Shown here: positions 10,528-22,520 of the stretch, one piece after another
How the letters are laid out: every line of letters starts with the position of its first letter
Numbering within the stretch: the stretch's first letter is position 1
Origin: Prostheceraeus crozeri
Lineage: Eukaryota; Platyhelminthes; Polycladida; Euryleptidae
Reading direction: 5' to 3'
Assembly: GCA_907163375.1 (NCBI GenBank)
Contig: CAJQUW010012679.1
Location: forward strand, 248,001-312,000
DNA length: 64,000 nucleotides
The notes under the pieces: model-generated
Databases searched by the model: none
Told to the model about the DNA's origin: nothing
Seen by the model: the letters and a program-made list of their open reading frames with translations, nothing else
Program-made: the position numbers and the translations under genes

Positions 10528-11849
10528 TATACAGTACATAGAAGTAATTACCTAATACATGATTATCTACATATAGATCTTAATCTCAGATGAGATAAAT
10601 TTTAGGATTTATCTGTAGAAAATATAGCGTTAAATACAAAATACGTGTCCTCATCTATTTTATTGCTATTATAATGCAGGAGAAACTCGTTTTGAATTAT
10701 TCATGCAATTTGAAACGAAGGGACCAATAACTGACACTTTTTGATGATGTCTTCTGATGTCGAAGCATCTAAGAAAAATAAAAATAGATCAACTATGAAT
10801 TAAAAGAAATTTTGATAATTAGGAAAAAATCTAACGGTGGTCCCAGCCAAAGCAAAATTTGGAACGCCAGCCTTTCATATTTTGTCTATATCTACCTGTC
10901 CACATATCACTATATTCTTTAACAGCTTTTGAAGGAATGAATATTGTGCATAAATGACCCAATGACTAGCATTTAACATTTTATAAGGTGCTAAGCTAAG
11001 TCTTAACAGCAATCCATGGCAGTACACAACATCTAATCAAACTTCTAATCGAAAAGTTATCGACAGATTCTATGTCAAAAGGGAATACATAGTATTCATA
11101 TTGTTTGTATAGTTGCAGCCATAGAGTAGGTCCTATGACACTATCTTCATCTATCAAGATAAAATTTTAGTTAGAGGGTAGTGCCCCCACAGATCATGAA
11201 ATGATATAAAACAGCACTGAAATAAAGACCCATCCAGAAAAGTTATCAAAAAATAAAGAACACTCAAATGGTGAACTTGTTGAAGATGCCATACAGTCAG
11301 TAACAACAGTTGCTTAGCCGAAAACGAAAGCACTGTGATAATTAAAAGATAAACTAACGCACAACAATTCATTCAATACCACAATAATACATGCAGTAGG
11401 TCTACGGCCGAATACAACATTCTGGTGTACTTGTACATTGGACCCCCCCCCCACCAATCAAAAATTCGTTCCGCCGTTCTTACATGGATGTGTCCGTAAA
11501 AAAGACCCGCTGAATTATAATATTGAACAATTAATCAATTCCAACTGCAGTCGCAAAATTGTGATTCATCAGATGCCTTGCGATGAACATGAATCCTATT
11601 TATAAGAAATGCATGCCGCAAAATTTAACTAACGTCAAAAAAATATATATAAAAAATGAAAAATAATGAATCTTCACAGCTATTAACAATATATGGAAAT
11701 GAAATAAACGACAGATCAAATATATAAGCCATGCAAAAGATGTGAGGTTGGCAGGATAAATAGCAGAATAAACTTTGCAGGGATAGTTGCAATGAGGGAA
11801 TACTTGTATTCCACTTTATAAGTAGTAAGGTAAGTATTAACTACATTTC
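10528..11849. other. Non-coding, nothing recognised
   Basis: AT-rich. A C10 run sits at about 11442-11454. No frame has family resemblance. Confidence 0.5.
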
Positions 11850-11853
11850 TTAA

Positions 11854-13970
11854 CCCTCTAACTACCATGGGGTCAATTTTTGACCCCACTAATGATCTTT
11901 TTCATAGCAAATTTCTCACAAGCTCTCCAACATGTAATGGTTCTGTGACTTTGTCTGCATGAATATTGCGCTTATATTTATGTATTTGGATATGTAATAA
12001 TGCTATTTATAAAGGCGCATCACTGGAAAATCAAAATTCCATCACTAATTACCATGGGGGTCATGTTTTGACCCCAAGTTTCAATGCACCAGAAAAATGT
12101 TATGATGCGTTAACAAATTTATCTTGTTTACTGGTGTCAATTTTACAATGCTGTCAGATTCCAACTTAATTGATTTATCTTTTTGTCTGAAATAATAGGT
12201 TGCTGTAGTAGATCGAATTACTCCATTATTCGATCCATCTTGTGTAGGCCTATATAGCCTTGATGATATCCATTCACAAACAGAATATGCCTCTGAATAT
12301 TGCATGATCAATATCAAGTATATTGACGATGAGCTTTCGTCACACGTGTGTTCCTGGCAAGCAAGCGGTCTGAGCGACTTCTAACGCCATACATACAAAG
12401 CGGAGAGCGCACGGTTCATACCAAGATCTATCTGTTTTGATGAATTGCACGTGCACTGAGATCATCCGAACTTCGATCGAATGACTCACGACTAGGTAGT
12501 CGAAAGACGCGGTATCAGTGACATTCATTTATTCTGTGGCTGGCAGACGCTTGTGAACAGTGACATTACATTTGAGGTGTTTATGGCCGAAGGCTTTTCG
12601 TCTCGAAGGAAACAGCGAGCTGCTGCTCTTCTGGCGACTAATACGTTGAACTAATATAGAAGAAGAGTCCACTGATGATGATGTCTCAGAAGCAGAAAAC
12701 TTCAGTGAACCAGCTAATCAATTATCTGAAGTGAGCGACGATGATGACGTCTTGAAGGATGAAAGTTCGGAAAGTAGTGAAAACTGAGTCTTATCATGCA
12801 CGAGATGGCAGTATCTGGATTCCTCATCCATCGTCACAGGGTCGTCGAAGGTAACATAACATTGTACGTGAGCAACCAGGTCCCACAAAATCAACCACAG
12901 AACGATCGGGTGACCCATTGGGAGCTTTTTATTGCTTCATAACACCAAGTATGATAAGAATGATAATTACACATACCAATGAAGAAGGTCATCGAGTTCT
13001 TGGAGATAGATGGAAAAACGCTGACGAAAAAGAGCTGCAAACTTATATTGGACTTCTTATACTGGCTGGTGTGTATCGTGCAAGATTGGAACCTATTGAA
13101 CATCTGTGGAACCGAGATCATGGACGCCTGCCTTCGCTAAAAAGCTGTCGGTCGAGAACGATTCAGGTGATCACAAGATGTCTGAGATTCGATGATGAAA
13201 ACACGAGAACTGACCGACGTTCTAGAGACAAGCTAGCTCCAATAGATCATGGATCTATTTTGCCCCAAGTATCGATCATTTAAACCGGGACGGGACAATT
13301 ACAGTGACGAGCAGCCCTGTGTTATTTCGGGGACGGTGCTGGTTTTCATGATGTATAACCCAAAGCAACCGGGGGAATATGGAATCAAGCTTTTGTGTGT
13401 GCGTGAGACAAGCTACAAGCTACTCAAATTATTAGTGTTGGAAAAAAAAAAAACTGGGCTGAAGCTGAAATCGGCCAGCCAGTGTGGTCATCATGCAAAT
13501 GAAAGAACACTTGAAGAATTCCGGACGCAATGTCACAGGAGATAACTTTTTCTCTAGCATTTTTCTCAGCAATGCTCTGTTATCAAATAACCTGACCTAC
13601 GTTGGTACAGTCCGACAAAATAACGTTTTTTTTTCCAATTGATAACATCGAAGTGTGTCGAGAAGAATTTATTTCGACGATGCATGCCCTTCAATCGAAT
13701 ACAACTCTTGCTTCATACACTCCAAAAAAAGGAAGACAAACTAGCAATAACCACTCCTCTTTCTTGTGTAGGCCTACTTGTTCTGTCTGAAATTATACAA
13801 TTTACTGTCATGTATAACTCGTATTGGTTTTAATATTCACTTTTGTATTCCATACACAAATCGGTATGCCAAAATTTACAAAAACGATGATTGTCTTATG
13901 AAAATAATATTGGGGTCAAAAAATGACCCCATGGTAGTTAATGATGGTTTTATCCCTGGTAGTTAGAGGG
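11854..13970 (+). mobile_element. piggyBac transposon copy with intact ends (relic B)
   Basis: Both ends are flanked by TTAA (11850-11853 and 13971-13974), the hallmark piggyBac target duplication. They begin with the same 13-bp terminal inverted repeat CCCTCTAACTACC. Subterminal copies of a palindrome ACCATGGGGTC-n5-TTGACCCC lie at 11864-11887 (plus), 12051-12075 (plus) and 13912-13935 (inverted). At 2117 bp it is near the usual autonomous length, but the transposase inside is decayed, so this copy can have moved only with help in trans, or has decayed since it landed. It is the best-bounded DNA transposon of the window. Confidence 0.93.
12583..13790 (+). pseudogene. piggyBac transposase remnant inside relic B
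   Basis: A start at 12583 gives MAEGFSSRRKQRAAALL before a stop. An acidic stretch rich in D, E and S (about 12665-12785), typical of piggyBac N-termini, follows. The core from 12918 has ELQTYIGLLILAGVYRA, then IEHLWNRD and RCLRFDDENTRTDRR-S-RDKLAPI. Next come the YSDEQPCV segment (family vDExLvpfkGR, containing a catalytic Asp) and PGEYGIKLLCV, then VTGDNFFS, VGTVRQNN and SYTPKKG. Several stops and frame changes separate these blocks (for example after the N-terminal peptide and near 13280 and 13640). The motif order is complete enough to be sure of the family. The C-terminal cysteine-rich domain was not identified. Confidence 0.88.
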
Positions 13971-14148
13971 TTAATACATCCACACTCAATCTGATCAGTT
14001 AAAATGTTTGAGGATTTTTGTTTCACAAACATTTGACCCTAAAATGTACATAAGCTTAGAAGAAGTTGTCGTAAATAATTTGAAATTATTCAAATATTTA
14101 TAACTTTTGCTAATTATGGTAAGATGTTTTTTCCAAAAACCTATTTTA

Positions 14149-14589
14149 CATTAGGTGACATGCCACGCTCAATTACGCGCAATGCACGCGTTAACTGCGC
14201 GTAATACACATGACCCTAACATCCGTGGCTACTCGTGACATCCCTGCAACATAAAATGTCGGCCGTCCTGTTACTTTGTGTCTCATGTGTCTGTATGCAT
14301 AAGAGGATGAATAATGTGATAGGAAGTATCGTAATTTCATGCTCAGGGAAGACAGAACATGCAAGCGGTTCATCCGTGGTTCGAGCGGCAGCGCGGACAA
14401 CCGTAGACGACGAGTAAGCTATACGAGTACCCGCGGGTATTCATGAACACTACCATGTTTTGACAGTATCAGATCACGTGATTGCTGACTCTAAGTGCAG
14501 CGCGTTTGTACGCGCGTAGAAGTATAAACTGTCCTTAGCCACGGATGTTTGGGGTGCTCCGTAATTACGCGTGGCAACGTCACCTAGTG
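14149..14589. mobile_element. MITE with TA target duplication and CA(T/C)TAGGTGAC ends
   Basis: The left end CATTAGGTGACATGCCACGC and the right end (reverse complement CACTAGGTGACGTTGCCACG) are imperfect terminal inverted repeats. They sit between TA dinucleotides at 14147-14148 and 14590-14591. A second inverted pair, CATCCGTGGCTA / TAGCCACGGATG (about 14220-14231 and 14537-14548), lies inside. The 441-bp element is CpG-rich (repeated GCGCGTAAT words) and has no coding frame. TA duplication suggests the Tc1/mariner superfamily, which is an inference. Confidence 0.75.
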
Positions 14590-14979
14590 TATAAATCGAA
14601 TGTCTTCTCCGGCTAATGGTTGCGCAAAATATCTTAATTCATCAGCAGTAAGGATTATTTACAAATGGATACCAGCAGTGATTTTTCTTTGATGATGTCA
14701 AAACCACATTAACTTTTTTTCAAAACAATTGCTTCATTAAAATTCATGATCTCCTTTCAGATTTTAATAAATTTTCAAGTACCGCAGATGTCACAAATTT
14801 GTACGATCTGGCACACAGGCCTATTTAGAATGAATGACAAAAAGGACGTAATTGAACAGAACCATGGAATTCAGAAATCAGACTTGCTCTCGTAGCCTAC
14901 AGCTTGAACAGATATAAACTGTGAAATAAAAGTATCAAAAGTTTCAAAGCACAGTCATGCACAGTTTACAAGAACTGTT

Positions 14980-15732
14980 TCAAGCAGATGGATGGATAAC
15001 CAGAAGAACATGATCCCAATCCCATGTATAATGGACATGAAAATACACATACATCAGCAGAGGCGATTTCGTCTTGATGTTTGGTGCCAGATATCTATTT
15101 TTCTTGGGACCGTAAAATTTCCATTCGCCATCTTCCCATCTGATACCAATCCAAGGACACCAGATATCGACTACGAAATATTTCTGCATTGATTTATATT
15201 CATTCTCATTCTTGAATGTGAGAAGGGAAGATTTTCGGCGATGACACTCTGCTTCTGCAACTGTCCATGTTTTCCAGGCTTTATTGATGAAGATGCATCC
15301 AACTTGTGGAACCTTTATCCATGGAGATTCGCAAGAAGTATTCCTTGACCTTATTGTCTTATTCAAAAGCTTGACGGATTTCCTCTCTAACTTTATTGTT
15401 TCGTTCTTAATGTCCACGACTTGATCGGAGAGGTGTGTCAATTTCTCCATCATCTTGCTGTTTAGGCTTATTATTTCTCTCGCGAAATTCAAGAACAATG
15501 TATCGGCCGATGCCCTTTCCTTTCGTCGGTGATCAATTTTGTGATTGCTGTCTGCCAAATTCTGTCGTTCTGCTTTAATAAACTTCAATACGGTCTTTCG
15601 ATCATCCCTTCTTCTCTGAGAGTTCGCATGAATCTCCTCGATGTTTTCTCTCACCGCATCTTTTGCAGGATCCTCTCCATCTGTACAGACGAGGATAATC
15701 AAAGAAATGAAGACAATCTCCATCATCTTCAT
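14980..15732 (-). CDS. Secreted coiled-coil / C-type-lectin-like domain protein
   Basis: The frame is open far upstream, but the methionine at 15732 is chosen because it starts a clear signal peptide, MKMMEIVFISLIILVCTDG. The resulting 250-residue protein has a charged, heptad-like alpha-helical stalk (about residues 20-125, rich in E, K, R and N) and a C-type lectin-like domain from about 134. That domain has Cys134, Cys145, Cys163 and Cys192, the AEAECHRRKSSLLTF block, and a WIGIRWEDGEW version of the WIGL motif (194-204). The calcium-site motifs EPN/QPD and WND and the last two disulfide cysteines are not visible. So either the domain continues in another exon (a possible donor GTATGT begins at 15052 on the minus strand) or the end is degenerate. 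Sugar binding cannot be claimed. Such stalked lectins are common in invertebrate body fluids and immunity; the specific role here is unknown. Confidence 0.7.
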   Translation of the reverse strand: MKMMEIVFISLIILVCTDGEDPAKDAVRENIEEIHANSQRRRDDRKTVLKFIKAERQNLADSNHKIDHRRKERASADTLFLNFAREIISLNSKMMEKLTHLSDQVVDIKNETIKLERKSVKLLNKTIRSRNTSCESPWIKVPQVGCIFINKAWKTWTVAEAECHRRKSSLLTFKNENEYKSMQKYFVVDIWCPWIGIRWEDGEWKFYGPKKNRYLAPNIKTKSPLLMYVYFHVHYTWDWDHVLLVIHPSA

Positions 15733-18700
15733 TGTGAAGAAGAAACGATGACTGCGTTGTCGCAATTGATATTCGATGCTTGTAAATGATTTAGTATATT
15801 TCCACCGTTTTCCAGGTCTTCGTCTTATCGGAATAAACTTTGTCACAGGATGTTGTGAGTGTGATTTCCGAACGTGACTCGAGTTTATGAAGATCTCATA
15901 TGCCAGGGTTCCGAAAAGCTTGAACTCCAAATTAAAGTCAATATTTTTCACTCCGGCCGCATTTTTTAAGTTTCGTCCTCTACATATACATAGTAGTATC
16001 AAAACTTCCATTTTATTTGATTAATTGGATCCCCGAACCATAGATTTTATTATTTATTAGATTATAAACAAACGAAAAGATATTATTAGATTTAAATATC
16101 TATTGCATAGAAAACAATGATTGATTGAACGAACGAACGAACGAATTACAACTGATCAAAGAACGAAAGAAGATCAACGTGCTTGGCGCCTGAATTTCAG
16201 AACAAAGTCATTGAAATTAGGTTCGAATTTTGAAACGTAGATCAGTCAAGCACAGAATCGAAAAACTACAGACAAGACAGTGAAACTACAGCTAAAGTTC
16301 ACGGAATTGATCAATTCAACAACTTCGACCTATCATGTGGTAAAGTCCAGTAAAAGTGCTCCTGATAGTTGCACTTGGTTTTTGTAAGATGTATTATGTG
16401 TGATAAACCACAATCTAATTACTATTAAGAGATCTGCAGTCTATTAGGAGTTTCTGATATGAGGGCGTCGATGTGATGACGCTGATGCGTTGATGTGATG
16501 ACCGAAAGTTACATCTTTGTATGCATTTTTTTGTTTATTTATTCACATCAATATTCTCATCAAAATTCTTCCACCCACAATTTGACATCTGGCAGTAATC
16601 ATGATGAATTCAGTTAGCTGACAATCTAGACACAAGGTGCTTTGTAAGTAAGCCTAAGTAGTCTGCAATAGAAACGATTCTAAATTCAAATTTCGAAACT
16701 TTTTCCTACTGCTGTCATACACATGATTCTATAACAAGAGTCAATAGCTGAAAACAGCATGAATGCATTTACTTACATACTTTATGGTTATTCTCTTATA
16801 TCCATGTTACAACATTATTAATTGGAGTAGGCCAGGAATAGGCATACTTGAAATAATTTGCCAGATTAGTATGAATATCAAATATAGGTGACACAACTGC
16901 CTCCACTCATCTCATTCCATACGTAGATTTATGCTGGCATACATTCATGCATGTATCTACGCTTGCATGCGTTTATAGCAACAAATTAAGGCGTCTACTT
17001 TATCAACTTTACTCAATGACAGCATAATCAATTAGAAAAATTCTCTAAATTTTTTTCTCATTCAGTATAAAATGTGCATGCGTAGATTTATTTTGAGAAC
17101 AATTGATTGAAATGAGAAATTTCAACTCTCACTGGTAATCTATATGAACACAGATTTTGATAAAGTAGTGCGGAAGATGAGCGGGAAAAGTTCGCATTTC
17201 ATCAAATTGCTTTTATAATCAATCATAGCACGACATGCCTTTTATTGTAGGATAGGCTGAATATTGAGAATCTAAATTTTGGATTGTAAATCTTCCCTTT
17301 ATGAATTGCTCCTATAGTCATTTTAGACAACTGACCAATATCAATTGCCATCTAATCTCCCAACCCTTCGGGCGGAAATGTCGATGTAAGGGATTATTCG
17401 ATCTTAGAATCATGTTAAAACATAGTCTTACAAACAGTTGTCGAATATTGTTTTATATAGGCATTGCGCTAAACTGTCATTTTTGTCCCTTTGGTAATAC
17501 AGCTATTCAGTTGATACTAAAATCCAAATTGTGGTAATACAACACATGCTATAATCGTGGCGCCCATTTATATTTAATGCAATGATATAGGCATAGCTGA
17601 AGAATGGTTAGAAGATTTATTGCACAACTCAATAAGAACAACGAATAACACCAAAATATTCGATACAAATCTGCTTTTTATTTGCTTGTTTTGCCCTATT
17701 TCATTGGGAGTTACAAATATTTTTCTTTATTTTTCATTTTGCCGACTCACAAAAAGACAATCAAGATTTTTGTATTCCAGTAACCACGTCAAAAAGGTCC
17801 ATAAATTAGAGTAGCACATGCATTGGCTTCTACAAGCATTATGTCAATCATAGCTCCATTTATGATATACGCGTGTGTGATTTGAAGCATAAAAATAATG
17901 TGCATGCAAGTACAGGGATCGGATAAAAAAGCAAACAAGTCATGTTCAGCTAAAGGAAGTGTTTTATGACTATCATAATGCCGTGAAAATCATGAGGCTG
18001 TCGAAAAATTTAACTTCTGTAAATTACGCACAATCACTGATTATATTATTGATAGCTAGATTGACATCTGGTTGTTAGTTTGCCAATACTGTGATTCAAC
18101 TGAAATGATTTTATCCGATGATGAATTGCATGCATAACCAACATGAATTCCGCATGACTTTTCCGTGTCATCGCAGTAAATGACGGCAATAAATGCACTG
18201 CATTTGTTTTTATGTTGCATCCAGGGTAGAGACGATGAAGTAGAGAGTTCATGATCTCATTTAGCTTTTTATTAAGTCATTCTCCAAAATGCAAGTTCAT
18301 AAATGATAATCACAACTAACAAAAACCACTTCAATTCTCTTCAAAGTATGATCATGATGCCTTGATGGTTAAAATTCAAACTCCATTTACTAAATTAGTT
18401 GGATCTCGCAAAGATGAAATATAAATGCTCATTTTGATTGAGGTCTGCACACTGGAGGATATGGAACTGAAATTTACGTTGAATGCACTTTAAAAGACAA
18501 GTGTCTAAAATACATGTAGCGACTCATCGTTTGTTAGAAGTCGGGATGAAATTAAGATGTTGAATATTTGCAATGCCATCTGTTATCGCAATTTCATATT
18601 GTATATCTGACCATAGTAAATCAGGATAATTGTGCAAAAATGTCTTGACTTGTTTAGTTTCGTTGATTTTTTCACTTACAATTGACTCATTTCATTGGAG

Positions 18701-20786
18701 TTCCGTAGAAAAAGGCTTAATTCCTTCGAGATTAGTGACGAGTAATGAAAAAGAAAGATAGGAAGAATAATGGTACTGGTACGGAGTGAACTTTGGACTA
18801 CTTTAGATCCGATGTCATGATTCTTCACTTCAAAATAATTGACCTCATTATGCTAATGACTTTGATGAAGCAGTCAGACACTGAAAATATTGAGTGACAT
18901 ATTGGTAAAATGCTCATGCAAATGAATGACCAATAATGAATGAATTTAAGTCTATTAATCTGTTTACTAATGATATGACAAATGATAATGTACTGATGTC
19001 AACATATTTATAGGAGCACTTCATAAATTCTATTTGAAAAATGAAGATGTAGAGGCTTAAAAGTAAAATGCAATTTAAGAAGACTATAATCACATGAAAG
19101 ATGAACCATGTTTTATGAACGGGCGTTTTTAGAAAATCTATGAAATTAATGAAGACCTTCTGGTTTCAAATCATTGTATTACATAGTATGTACCCATTAA
19201 CCAGGAAATCAACAATATCATTAGATACGTTAACCACATCGGTGGCATAACAATTCCAAGACAACAGTCTGTGGCAGCGAATTCTAAAGGTCAACTTTCG
19301 TGGATATTGTCTTTTATGCGTAATGTCGTAAAATACAATTAGGTTATACAATTATTCATATGTAATCAATGAAATGTTTCATAGATCGAAAAGATCAGGA
19401 TAGAAAAAATAAATGATCTTTCATGTCAACATGTCACAGAATAAAATGAAAATTGAAAGACACATACATGGAATTCTTCATAATGAAATTTTTGGTCCAT
19501 GTAATGACACGAACAAATTTACGAAAAAATTGATAAACATTTGCATTTGCAACAATGCATTTGCTGAGGATTTATGGTTAAACGCGTAAAAGGAGATTTT
19601 GATGAACAGCAGACCCGTCAAAGTAGTCATCAAAGGCCAAATTCATTTTGGAGAAAAATGCAAAATGCTGTAAGTCAGCTTTTCTTTTCCGAATTCATCC
19701 AAATAATCTGAATTCCATCTCATCCGCATAGGAGGTCCTAATGATTATCAGTCTTCGTTCTTCGCTTTGTAGTGATCATTCTTTTTAACTTCGTATATTT
19801 CAATTTCATTGTCGAAATACTCTGCATTCGTTTTCAACATTTCAACACTTTTAATTTTGATACTGCAGAAAACATTTCTGAAGGAAACTAGGTTCTGTTC
19901 ATTGTAACCGATGACAATATATATGGCATTTATACAGTATACATGACTATCAAGCAACCAATTCTATATTTAGTGCCTCAATAAAATGAGATAACCGTCA
20001 AAGAAGTTACTTCTATTGTATGTTGATAAACAAATAGTCTTTGACTGATCATCAATCACTATAATCAGCATGCTATCAGAAATCAATCATCAGGAGCAGA
20101 ATTCACAGAAATCTGTCATGCGCAGTAGATATCTAAATAGATGCAGTAGACATGCATTTGTCTATCAAATTATTCTCTTTTTCTATTTAAAATTACTTAC
20201 GAGCATTTTAGTTATTTGAATTATGCGATCTTACATGCATATTCCAAGCCGATAAATCGTTCTATTGACAGATTCTCTGACCTCAAATTGCTAAATCAAT
20301 TTTACGATTTACTGTATACAATTCAACTGTGACATATGATGAGATTTTCGAAAAGTAGTGTTCTTGCATGTGTTGAAGTGAATGAAAATTTTTGACACAA
20401 ACCTTTGTCAATCCTGTGACTCTCGTTCAAAGGAAATTATCAAAGGATTTCATCACACATAATGATTCAAGCGATAAACGAGATTTCATTCTCTTAAACT
20501 GAAATCGCGATAAATCGCCAGTACTGGCAAATCCTGAGTGATTCCCAGACTTTAATTTTGGTACAATCAATCTGTAAGGCAAAAGCAAAATAATAAACTG
20601 AAAATGATAAGTGCTAGTAATTAAATTTAAAATTTTATCATGTCAATTAATTAGGCACGAAGTAATCTACGAGTACATGTAACTCTATTAATGTAAAATC
20701 CTATCCGTAGTCTTATAAGGCTTCAATAGGTAAGGGACTAATGCAAGTACATGCGATAACGTAAGAAAGTTTACAGATGACATTTA
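15733..20786. other. Long non-coding stretch
   Basis: About 5 kb of AT-rich DNA without recognisable genes. Small features: a (GAAC)n run near 16128-16146, a hairpin CGTAGAT/ATCTACG near 16921-16962, and many TGCATG words. It may include upstream DNA of the lectin gene. Confidence 0.5.
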
Positions 20787-20788
20787 TA

Positions 20789-21387
20789 CAGGGTGCGCCA
20801 TAAAGAGCGTGATGAAATTTTAAAGCTGCACAACTTTCTAATTATCCAACAGAAATTAACAAATAAGGTCTCATTTTGAAGCCAATACACATATTTTATT
20901 ACCAGAATTAAAATTGCAATGATTGCATTTGAGGATGAGGGCAGAATGTTCGTGTAAAGCAGAGGAACTCAAAAGCCAAGAAACTAGATGAAAAGAACAA
21001 CGAATGAATAGTAAAGCAAGCCTACTTCCACTTCTTCATTTAAACGATAATCATCATGGCGAAGTCTTTCTGCTGCAGATGATCACACAGCATCAATTGG
21101 GTGATAACTAGATCAACCTTCTGTAAAAACGCCTCGGAACCGGCGCCAGAAATTTCGTGCTTTCGTGTTTTATGTCTTCCAAAGTCTCCTTGGTTTCTTG
21201 GCTTTTGAGTTCCTCTGCTTTACACGAACATTCTGCTCTCATCCTCAAATGCAATCATTGCAATGTTAATTCTAGCAATAAAAGATGTGTATTGGCTTCA
21301 AAATGAGACCTTATTTGTTAATTTCTGTTAGATAATTAGAAAGCTATGCTACTTTGAAATTTCGTCACGTTTTTATAGCGCACCCTG
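20789..21387. mobile_element. Long-TIR MITE, mariner-like (TA duplication)
   Basis: The ends CAGGGTGCGCCATAAA / TTTATAGCGCACCCTG are flanked by TA (20787-20788, 21388-21389). The terminal inverted repeats are unusually long, about 196 bp each (20789 to about 20985 and about 21192 to 21387), with a few percent divergence, around a 206-bp unique centre. No transposase. The CAGGGTG(C)GCC start and TA duplication fit a Tc1/mariner-type MITE. A single strand could fold into a very stable hairpin. Confidence 0.9.
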
Positions 21388-21671
21388 TAAGAATCCATGA
21401 TAAACCGATTAATCGCATCCTTTCCTGTCTGATGTTTATGAAATCTCGACAACTGATTAGCACCCTCTAGAAAATTGACCTATTTGTTAGGCCCTTCAGA
21501 ATGTAATACGTTGCATTGCTAAAGTACTCGGGCAAAAATACATATTTAGCCGAACATCGAAAGCTTTTAGGTTCCTACAACGTTGACACAAAAGTGAACG
21601 CACGATAGTGGAGGAAGGCAATGAAGTGATTGCGTAATCGTCAAGGATGCTCAATTTCTCAACCGACTATG

Positions 21672-22256
21672 AAGCCTGTAATAGGACGCCATCTGTAATA
21701 GATCGCCACTACACATTTCGGCAGCATAAGTACTGAGTACCAAGATATTTGTTTGTGTAAGGCCTGTCCGATATGTGATGCGCTATTGGCATGGGTCTTA
21801 TTGTCTTCTGAATATGTGTCCTTGACTTCTTCATTATCAGCAATTGAATCAAATTAATTACTAAATGCCGTTAATATTAATCACGATTTGTATTGCTGGT
21901 CATCTTCTTTTCTTTATAGGTAGTCATTTTGTTTGCATAATGTGCTAGATCTGGCATGCCATCTTGTTGACTTAGTATACCGGCAAAATAATTATTGTCA
22001 ATAATACTCGCACCTACAAATCAATCTATTCAATATCAATCAAATATGTATTAAGTGTTCCAATCAAATATTCATTGAATGTCAGTAAAATATCATTTTG
22101 TATAATTTTAAGTTTCAATCACGAAATAATACGTCATACTAATAAGCCGAAGTGCAAATAATCTCATAATAGAACCATTAGCGCGCCACCTGTAGTAGAC
22201 CGCCACACAGGAGAGAGAGTTGGAAAATAGAGCGGCATGGCGGTTGTTACAGGCTT
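21672..22256. mobile_element. Probable MITE with AAGCCTGTAA ends and internal CGCCACCTGTA repeats
   Basis: The left end AAGCCTGTAATAGGACGCCA and the reverse complement of the right end AAGCCTGTAACAACCGCCA are alike. Internally the word GCCA(T/C)CTGTA(A/G)TAGA(T/C)CGCCAC occurs at about 21689-21711 and 22187-22207. No clear target duplication and no coding frame. Confidence 0.5.
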
Positions 22257-22520
22257 TACGGCAAATCCTCAAAAAAAAGCGATTACGGTACTTTTTGTGA
22301 AACGCTCTATATGCGTTTAGATTTCAATCAAAAATATACTACGAATACAAATAGTCCAATTCTTAATAATAGCAATATATGCATCATGACATGCTATTGC
22401 AACTATGGAACATTCACTGTTAGAGCACTTTGATCAGAATGCTTGCAGGCTGTCGACAGCATAGATGTTATATTCATAGTTGAAACCTTACTTCATGTCA
22501 TGCCTCATGTATCAGCTAGT

